Of a DNA stretch of 64,000 nt, positions 57,346 to 64,000 are shown piece after piece; positions within the stretch are counted from its first letter, which is position 1, and each line of letters begins with the position of its first letter. A model generated the notes under the pieces. The model saw only the letters and a list, made by a program, of their open reading frames with translations, did not search any database and had not been told where the DNA came from. The stretch is from NCBI GenBank assembly GCA_023078685.1, contig JALGAS010000001.1, positions 3,534,001 through 3,598,000 on the forward strand, written 5' to 3'. This DNA comes from Neopestalotiopsis rosae. Lineage: Eukaryota > Ascomycota > Sordariomycetes > Amphisphaeriales > Sporocadaceae. Position numbers and translations under genes: made by a program.

Positions 57346-59154
57346 TCAAACAAAATTCATCATGTACGGATCGGTAAAATGCTGCCAAAGAAATGATCCG
57401 TATCCAAAGGGATTGCTCTCAAACAAACAGACTACTACAAATAATGTCCAATCTCCCATAAAGTCCATGTAGCTCCCAGTTACAACCGCTGTTACGGCGT
57501 CAGCTATGATGATGGGCACCACGAAGGCCGTTGTGAAAAGCGCTGGCTCTAGCCATTCGGACTGTTGCGCTAAATAAGTGATTATGAGTCCGCATCTTCG
57601 GGCTTCATCCGAGTAGAATTGAAGATCTAGGGACAACATCCCGTGACCTTGTACTTGACGGTGATCTGCCAAAACGCTAATCTTGCTCCAACCATTCCGA
57701 AATTCTCGACTTTTGTGGATTTCTTGCGGCTTTATGGCGTTGGCTAAATGCTTCTGTACATCAAATGATATACGAACGACATCGAAGTAATACGAAAACG
57801 ATCTCAGTCCTGGATGTTGCTCAACCCAGAGTACAAGGAGAAGTCTTGCTTTCTTCTGGAAGCCACTGACCGAGGCAGGGAAATTAAAGGCAGTCTGATC
57901 GTATTCTAACTCGAAAGCGACCTTCTTGTGGAGTGCGTCAATCACAGACACAGTTCGCTGTGTTGGACTGAAGGTTTCAGATGGGTGGACTGCCCTCAAA
58001 TGGACGCCCCTCGGCAAGGGGCCGAGATGGACGGCATCGCGGCGAAAAATATCATCGGGTGGACTCACTTTCTCTCTTAGGGCGTATTTATCAATAACAG
58101 CATCCTCGAGAACTCGTGAAGAATAATTAGCCAGTCGTGATGGATTCCGTCTGATATAGCTGCCCAGACCCACCCGCACAACGTCGATACCCTTCCTTTT
58201 CGAGAGGTCTCCACGAGAACACCCCAGTCCGAGTATAATCTTGTCTGCATCTACCTGCACAGTACATCTGAGGCTGACTTTGCCATTGCCGATCAGATGA
58301 GTTGTGCCCGCGTCATCTCCACCAAAATGCATTAAATCAGCACAATCTCGAAAGTCCCGCGGCGAGGTTGCAAGCAGACCACGATATGGAAATCGACTGG
58401 CTGATTCGGCATCTGAACACCAGGCAAACAGGGTATCGTCTTGAACCTGGCTCATTATATGCTCCTGGAGTCGAATAAATGCTTTATCACCTTCGCCGTA
58501 CAGCAAAGGCATATTCACATCAAAGATTCCCATGAGACAGTAAGCCAAGTCCTCCTTTCGCTTGGTGTGTCTTTTTGCCGCCCAACTCATGCGGGCAGCA
58601 ACGCTGATATCTTCAAACGGCTTCTCTTTGCGCAAGACGTCTTGTGGTATCCCAGTAATATCATGTAGAATGTCGCATAACTCGGTTTTCCGCCCGATCT
58701 CAGACCAGTCGCGTCTATAGAATATGACTTCTGCAGGAGCCAACAACTCCTGCAGGGTCCATCCACGGCTTAACCACTTGCATTCCTTCAGCGTATGTCT
58801 GACCATGTCTGGATCATGTGGGGGTGCTGCATCTTCGAGATATGCATAGCAGAATTTGGAACTGCCGTACCATTGATACATGGAGTTGATTGCCTCGCTC
58901 AGCTCGGCGCTGCTGTCCTTGTTGATGCAGCAAGTATCAACCCAAGCATAATTGACCTTGTGCCTTTTCGCCTGGTCGCACGTGAGCGCGATCTTTTTGT
59001 ACCCGGTCTTGTGCCTCGACTTTTCTTGGTCCGAATTCGTGAAGTCGGCAAATGTGACCTCCTCATTGCCCCATGTATGCGACAGAATGGCGTAGGGTGG
59101 GGGGTCCGACACAAAATATTCGAGCTCCAGTGTGTGGACGTTGATGAGATGCAT
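57346..59154 (-). CDS. HET-domain protein
   Basis: A 602-aa single-exon protein with an N-terminal heterokaryon-incompatibility domain. The family acts in the cytoplasm in allorecognition and cell death in filamentous ascomycetes. Canonical blocks are present: MHLINVHTLELE at the start, AILSHTWG (residues 22-29), YAWVDTCCINK (69-79), RGWTLQELLAP (130-140), and DLAYCLMGIFDVNMPLLYGEG. The start was set at the second Met because family members begin with this Met-x-Leu-Ile-Asn pattern; an upstream Met at 59172 adds six residues. The C-terminal 300 residues hold no known repeat domain and end with one or two hydrophobic helices (around FTTAFVVPIIIADAVTAVV), so membrane attachment is possible. Confidence 0.93.
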   Translation of the reverse strand: MHLINVHTLELEYFVSDPPPYAILSHTWGNEEVTFADFTNSDQEKSRHKTGYKKIALTCDQAKRHKVNYAWVDTCCINKDSSAELSEAINSMYQWYGSSKFCYAYLEDAAPPHDPDMVRHTLKECKWLSRGWTLQELLAPAEVIFYRRDWSEIGRKTELCDILHDITGIPQDVLRKEKPFEDISVAARMSWAAKRHTKRKEDLAYCLMGIFDVNMPLLYGEGDKAFIRLQEHIMSQVQDDTLFAWCSDAESASRFPYRGLLATSPRDFRDCADLMHFGGDDAGTTHLIGNGKVSLRCTVQVDADKIILGLGCSRGDLSKRKGIDVVRVGLGSYIRRNPSRLANYSSRVLEDAVIDKYALREKVSPPDDIFRRDAVHLGPLPRGVHLRAVHPSETFSPTQRTVSVIDALHKKVAFELEYDQTAFNFPASVSGFQKKARLLLVLWVEQHPGLRSFSYYFDVVRISFDVQKHLANAIKPQEIHKSREFRNGWSKISVLADHRQVQGHGMLSLDLQFYSDEARRCGLIITYLAQQSEWLEPALFTTAFVVPIIIADAVTAVVTGSYMDFMGDWTLFVVVCLFESNPFGYGSFLWQHFTDPYMMNFV

Positions 59155-60163
59155 CTTCACAGGGCATATCAAAATTATCGACTAGATTTCAGAAAGTGAG
59201 ACAGATTTGGGTATGTATGTTTCATTTAAGAAGTATGCAGAAACATGTACGATCAGCAAAGCCTTTTTCCAATTGTGCACAGCCCGGTTGAGGCTGTACC
59301 TGGACAGCTTCTAAGTAGACCATCTGCAAGCCACTTGCCATGTGGCAGGGCGTAGAGTGCATGGAACCTCTCAAAGGTTTTATGAAATCCATAACCGAGT
59401 CCTGCCGCATGTAATGACGATGTACCTCGCTGTTGTCAATAGTGGCCTGCTGGATTATCGCGTTGTTTCTTGAAAACGATGATTGAATCATTCTGCATGC
59501 CAATTTTAATCTTTCGTCAGAAGCCTTGGCCGCTTGTATCTCTAAGATGAAGGAATTATCGGTGCTTTGATCTCGTGTGTAAATTGTTGGTTGTTTGTGT
59601 GGCAGTCTGCGCCACGGCGGTCTTACTTATGGAGCCAGCAAGTGTCTCGCCCCGGGCTTCGCTAAGATCCTCGCTAACGCTCCAGAGCGACCCGCCAAGC
59701 TAAAGAGCATTTGTACCACCAGGCTGCAAAGAATATGGCAACATGGTTTGCAGCACGCCTGAAGCCATGGATTGTAAAATTGGGGGTTCATAGTGGTAAG
59801 ACAGTCTCTTTGAATTTCCAACTGCATTAGTTATTTTTCTTCTTTTTTTTTGTTGCGTATCTGATGGCTACATGAGCAATGACAAGGGCGAACATTAGAA
59901 ACAACCTGGTAAGTACTGTCGCTATGGGGCGAAAGATGTTCAAGTCTTGCTGTATCTATCACTATGACCATCAACCGGTACCAGCTTTATATTGTCCTAC
60001 CAGAAGCCGCATTTGCGATACGCTTCTTCAGAACGGATTATATAACCTCTTTTGGGAAAGTGAAGCCGCAACCCATTGTCGATACCAATAACCACCTCGT
60101 GGTGGCTCGACCCGATCAAGGTACCATATTGAGGATGCGACCCGGGAACGGAACTAAAGTCTG
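59155..60163. other. Intergenic, about 1 kb
   Basis: Promoter of the HET gene and 3' flank of the GST gene. A T-run at about 59843-59852 stands out but belongs to no RNA gene I can recognise. Short frames are unsupported. Confidence 0.5.
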
Positions 60164-61136
60164 TTAGCAATTGACTGGACTTAAAGATAATGTGTAGTCA
60201 GCATACTCGACTGTCTCAATCACCACTCTGGTGTCAACAGGAATAGAATGGAGGTCAGTTTTGGACAAGTCCAATTGGGCAGACTCGGATTGCGAGATCA
60301 CAGTCGAAGCCTCCTCTGCGCTGATATTGTTGATGCTCCCGGGTAGTGGTATACGGGAAATCCTAGAAACCAGAAGTAAGCATATCGGAATGCGAAATAT
60401 ACAGAAAATTCTGTCATGATATGCGTCACATACCATGCATATACACGCGGAAGGTCAGAAGCTCCAAACCCTAGAACCTTCTCAAATTGAAGATCAACCA
60501 GCGCCCATCTGACAACGAACACAACGTTGATATCGGCAATCGTCATGGTATCGCCAGCGACGAATTTGCGATCTGCGAGCATTTCAAGTTCCAATATGTC
60601 AAAGATCGATTTCAGCTCGCTCATCGCGCTGTCGCGCAGAGTTGCGTGGTCTGGCCTGGTCACAACCGCTGATTTTCATTAGCACGTGCAACATCGATTC
60701 TTTGCGAACAAAGTTCCGACGTACAGAAGATAGTAGCCCGATCCTGCAGGAGCCCGGGAAAGCTGTCCAGTGCAAAAGCTCGAAGCATTATACCAATGAT
60801 TGTATTTCCATACGCCTCAAAGGCCTTGTCCGACGGGCTGGATTGCAGTGTATCCGACAAGGCATGTATAGCGTCTATGGCAACCGCAGAATCGCAATAG
60901 ACATCTTTGCCAATTGCCATGATGGGAATGCGCCGGTGGGTGATACCGAGAGCGGTCATATCTGGACGAGGGAGCATCATGGGCTGCTCGCATTGTCGGA
61001 ATGGAAGACCAGCAGCTGATAATGCTAGGCGAACCTTTTGGCCGTATGGCGAGAAACCTTGAAACGTCAGTTCCCTACTTGTCTAATGCAAGCAATTGTT
61101 CTCACCATAGTCAAACAAAATAATGGGAGGCGGCAT
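60164..61136 (-). CDS. Glutathione S-transferase, URE2-like/fungal type
   Basis: A 265-aa cytosolic GST. Four exons join in phase: 61106-61136, 60725-61057, 60434-60668 and 60164-60362. Exon 1 encodes only MPPPIILFDYG, so the true N-terminus would be missed without splicing. The thioredoxin-like domain starts GFSPYGQKVRLAL, as in fungal GSTs. The cis-Pro segment reads RRIPIMAIG, followed by CDSAVAIDAI at the glutathione-binding Asp-Ser position. The helical C-domain has the N-capping box and hydrophobic staple segment MTIADINVVF (residues about 165-180). The last exon (65 residues) is unusual, Ser/Glu-rich with no catalytic role expected. Likely function is detoxification or stress response; a biosynthetic role is open. 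Confidence 0.9.
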
Positions 61137-61721
61137 GACTGTTCTGGAAGTCAGGATGTTCAAGAAAAATGCAAGTGTCGACAGTTGATGTCTTTCGAAT
61201 TCGTCTGTGATTCATGTCAAATTCACAGACATATTTATGTATTTGTTGGTGCGGAGGTTGTCCGCAGCACTGGGGACGTCTGGTAGTATAGACCGGGCTA
61301 ATGAGGCCTATGGACCCTGCCCTCGCCTGCTTTTAGCTTAAGAGAGGGTCGGTTTTCACGGCGGCTGCCAGCAGGACAATTAGCGTAACAGTGCTAGTGA
61401 CGACATCTCAAAGTCAACAATTTCCCTTTCCAGTCAATGAGTGAGTCGCGACAACAAAAAGTATCGCAACGTCCCATAATTGAGGTGGGGATGACCGTTA
61501 CTATCGAGGTGGAATGCAGTAGAATGCGGGAAAATCGGAGAATGATGCGCACCCGATAAATGGTCCGATGCGATCGATCATGCCTTTCGCATTGCTATAG
61601 CGGATCCGAGTCTTGAGTAGACTGGGTCCATCCATTGACTGCCCGCTCGCTCGCCGAAGAACGGTTGAGCATGGTTTCTCGGTCGCTTCTTTGGAGAAAT
61701 GGAAGAGAGCATGCCTTGATT
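61137..61721. other. Intergenic, GST promoter
   Basis: About 585 bp. No gene is supported; the small minus-strand frame at 61501-61725 has no domain. It should contain the GST promoter and the 3' flank of the next minus-strand gene. Confidence 0.5.
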
Positions 61722-62618
61722 TCATGATAAAAAATCAGTTTTTTCTTTAATCGCAAATATAGCAGTGCCCTTTTCTTGATCTTCGGCAGTCATCACCAGT
61801 GCCACTGCAGGCTCGCCAATTACCCAGCCTTCAGAACGCATCGCTCCTATGTCAGGTCTCTCTTCACCCTCTACGGCGCTGCGCGAACTCAAATGATTCA
61901 CGTCGTGCAGGTCAACCAAGTCTCTCAGCCTATGTGCAATCTCGTCCGTCTCATCTTCCCCAGGTTCTCTCACCAGAGGTAGGTCATCTGGGAGGGTCCA
62001 GCGTGCTATCTTCTTGCTTCTTAGACCATCTTCACCTTCAAGCGAGCCAAATGCCCACCAACGGATTGACCGGTCACTGGGAACGATCTTGTACGAGTCT
62101 CCTGGGCGGAGTAGGCGGAGCAGCTTGTCTTGCACCGACTCATCCTTGTTGCCCAGGCGCTGGACAAGCCTCTCGGGAGGTAAATCGAACACAACTTCGA
62201 CGTCACCTTGACCTACCGGCGGAACGGTTATGAATGTGAATCCATCATCTTCTCCGCGCTTTAGCAAGTCCGGGTGGCCCGATATGCGCGTGGTGGTGAT
62301 GTTTCGCGCCACGGGTCGCAGCGGCAACTCTGGGGTGGGGCATCGAGTATCTGACGCTGTAACCCGAGGCGATCGCATAGCACGGATGAAAAAGGCATCC
62401 TCGGATGGTGTTGTATCCAGACACGAGTACTTTGTCAGAATCGTGACAGCGCGATCGGGAAAGGGCGAGTCAGTCTGTTTGACGGACGCGATGAGTCTGA
62501 GGGGCTTTGAAGGATACGGATCGTGAATGAAAATGGCATGCGGGGGGCTCGTAACAAGGCTGAGTGAGAGCTGAACATTCTCTTGTTGGTACTGCGTTGG
62601 CCGGGATTGAGGGGCCAT
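61722..62618 (-). CDS. Unknown protein of 298 aa
   Basis: A single-exon protein I do not recognise. It has no signal peptide or membrane helix. Composition is even and looks like a folded, mostly beta protein: strands such as LRLIASVKQT, AVTILTKYS, FTFITVPPVG and VEVVFDLP are spaced like an immunoglobulin-type sandwich. A Trp pair (IRWWAFGSLEG) and a final AVALVMTAEDQEKGTAIFAI segment follow. The start at 62618 (MAPQSRPTQ) was chosen over an upstream Met at 62759, because the extra 47 residues are a Ser-rich stretch resembling translated leader. Cytosolic or nuclear location is likely. No function is suggested. Confidence 0.65.
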   Translation of the reverse strand: MAPQSRPTQYQQENVQLSLSLVTSPPHAIFIHDPYPSKPLRLIASVKQTDSPFPDRAVTILTKYSCLDTTPSEDAFFIRAMRSPRVTASDTRCPTPELPLRPVARNITTTRISGHPDLLKRGEDDGFTFITVPPVGQGDVEVVFDLPPERLVQRLGNKDESVQDKLLRLLRPGDSYKIVPSDRSIRWWAFGSLEGEDGLRSKKIARWTLPDDLPLVREPGEDETDEIAHRLRDLVDLHDVNHLSSRSAVEGEERPDIGAMRSEGWVIGEPAVALVMTAEDQEKGTAIFAIKEKTDFLS

Positions 62619-63476
62619 TTTCAATGAATGTACGGTCTTTGGCTGTGGCCTTCCCGCTGCTGTTGAGGAATTGTGTTTGCCCACGAAAATGGACGATGAA
62701 GACGAAAAATGTATGGGTTCGTCCAATGAGAATGAAAGGGGGTTGATAGATGAGAGCACGGTGTTATTTGGATGATCATCAAGACCATGAGCAAACTATC
62801 GCTTTTTGTGTATTATGCTCTTGAACGTCTGTGGCTTGGTCAATTAATGCGGTGTCGTAGTACCTGACGTAACTGGAGCTATAAGGGGACACCAGGACGT
62901 TGGCTCCTGCTAAGCCACAGGAATTTCCACGCCGCTTACTGGTACCGTCAGTGGCGTAAGTGTGACTTACGTTGTATCCAATTAAAATGCTTCCTGCGAT
63001 TATATTCTATTATATATCCCTAACAGAAGGTCACATTAAGGGGCCAATACTTCAGCCAGTACTTAGTTGCCCCCAGGATCGACGACCTCACCGAATAACG
63101 CATTAAATAGGTAGAGAATCTACGCCGCATTCATCACAATGCGCACAGAGATGGAAGTCGCGTCGGTGTGGGATTCAGCCACAAGCAGCACTGCCTGTCC
63201 TCATTGCTCAAGTTGGGCGATGAGAACATAGATTGAGCCTCGAAATAGATCAACCGGAAGAGATGGAAGAGTCTTCTCTGTGCCACCACTTGATAATGGA
63301 ATAAGAGGAAAGGATCACGAAAGTCCTACGGTGAAAATAAATATAAAAGAGCCGATAGAGCTTGAGAAGCCTGTCAGGAGTTGTGCTCAATCAGGCTTCA
63401 TCACCCCAGCAATCGCAGCATAATCATTAACAGCATACCCAAATTCCGAGCTACGAAAGATAGAAGTTTGAGAACA
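62619..63476. other. Divergent promoter region
   Basis: About 860 bp between divergent genes. A TATAAAA at 63342-63348 (plus strand), 130 bp upstream of the ATG at 63477, marks the promoter of the last gene. No gene is seen. Confidence 0.55.
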
Positions 63477-64000
63477 ATGTACTTTGCAAAGGAATTAGTC
63501 CTGCTATTGGCTGGGTCTCTAGCTACTACGGCCTTCCCTATGGAAGAGTCTAGGACCACCCTGCACCGGCTCAGTAGACGCGGAGTATCGTATGATGCGA
63601 GCTGCGATCGCAAGATCTCTGGGAGCGATAAACTCTACAAGGACAAGGTCCAGACAGCCTTTGCAGATGCTGGCCAGTTGGCACAGTGAACCCAGCAAGG
63701 CCAAGATTCCAAAGGAAACGCTTTTACTGAGAGCACTGCGTAAGTATTCTAGGATTCTGCATTCTTGACCAAAGTGACACATTTGCTAACCCTGGTGTCT
63801 ATCAAGATTCACCCACTACTTTGGCGATGGCGACAAAGATCAAGTCAAGAGCATGATGCAAGCTATCTACAACAGCCGAATCCCAGACGACAGTAATCAT
63901 GAAGGGCAAGGTTATACGATAACCATCAAGTGCGGCTCGGACCAGGACAAAGATAACTGCGGAGCTTCGGTCCTGGCAGCCACCAGCCCGAAGCCCGATG
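63477..64000 (+). pseudogene. Secreted peptidase-like protein, 5' part, with in-frame stop
   Basis: The gene runs off the right edge. Exon 1 is 63477-63739 and exon 2 begins at 63807; the intron (GTAAGT, GCTAAC branch, CAAG) splices in phase. Residues 1-20 are a signal peptide (MYFAKELVLLLAGSLATTAF), and an Arg-Arg site near residue 34 could release a propeptide. The following sequence (SYDASCDRKI, later FTHYFGDGDKDQVKSMM) resembles fungal secreted M35/lysine-specific metallopeptidase-like proteins. The active-site HExxH would lie beyond the window, so the family call is tentative. TGA at 63687-63689 (codon 71) interrupts the frame between GQLAQ and TQQGQ. Trp is the likely ancestral residue, because both flanks continue in one frame. 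It may be a recent pseudogene or a base error. Confidence 0.6.

Noticed and set aside
1..64000. CRISPR arrays, bacterial operons, transposon proteins and viral genes
   Set aside because: None was seen. The spliced fungal genes make CRISPR and operon features irrelevant, and no transposase or reverse transcriptase motif was found by reading.

Overview
The window reads as nuclear DNA of a filamentous ascomycete (Pezizomycotina, probably Sordariomycetes and possibly Hypocreales; this is inferred from gene content and was not searched). The evidence is short 50-90 bp GT-AG introns with CTAAC/CTGAC-like branch sites, HET-domain proteins, a PTH11/rhodopsin-type membrane protein, fungal MFS families, a GH76 mannanase, a trichodiene-synthase-like cyclase and a Pol III tRNA-Lys. 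There are about 24 protein-coding genes or gene remnants in 64 kb. They are separated by two large gene-poor stretches (8.9-15.0 kb and 36.6-41.8 kb) and several gaps of 1-2 kb. Exon coordinates in the entries were worked out by hand from splice signals and reading-phase continuity.

Layout. 0-9 kb: the 3' end of a HET-like gene, an SDR oxidoreductase and a DAL5-type MFS permease in tandem, a disordered Pro/Arg-rich protein, and an LDB19/ART-type arrestin with two PY motifs. 9-16.8 kb: no recognisable protein gene; tRNA-Lys(CTT) at 15.0 kb. 16.8-22 kb: conserved housekeeping pair, an NDUFAF6-like complex I assembly factor and a RAD5-type helicase/ubiquitin ligase, divergent from a 350 bp shared promoter. 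22-36.6 kb: accessory genes, namely a cytochrome P450 with an in-frame stop, a one-blade lectin-like secreted protein, a rhodopsin-domain membrane protein, an EcKL/CHK-type small-molecule kinase, a small unknown gene divergent from a terpene cyclase, a 254-aa unknown and a single-pass membrane protein.

41.8-44.4 kb: a secreted Asp/His/Arg repeat protein converges on a secreted GH76 alpha-1,6-mannanase; both act at or beyond the cell wall. 46-57 kb: four minus-strand genes (MFSD1-like transporter, ferric reductase, second MFS transporter, 752-aa unknown helical-repeat protein) and a GNAT acetyltransferase. Two promoters here carry an ATCWGATAA-type GATA element, which hints at iron regulation but is weak on its own. 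57-64 kb: a full HET-domain protein, a URE2-like GST, an unknown conserved-looking protein, and the 5' part of a secreted peptidase-like gene with an in-frame TGA.

Functional picture: a conserved core (RAD5, NDUFAF6, arrestin, tRNA) sits in an accessory neighbourhood rich in secreted, transport, self-recognition and secondary-metabolism genes. The best candidates for undescribed biology are the terpene cyclase/kinase/small-gene group at 29.6-32.6 kb, the Asp/His/Arg repeat protein, and the one-blade lectin-like protein. Two otherwise intact accessory genes each carry one nonsense codon, which suggests recent gene loss or sequence error.
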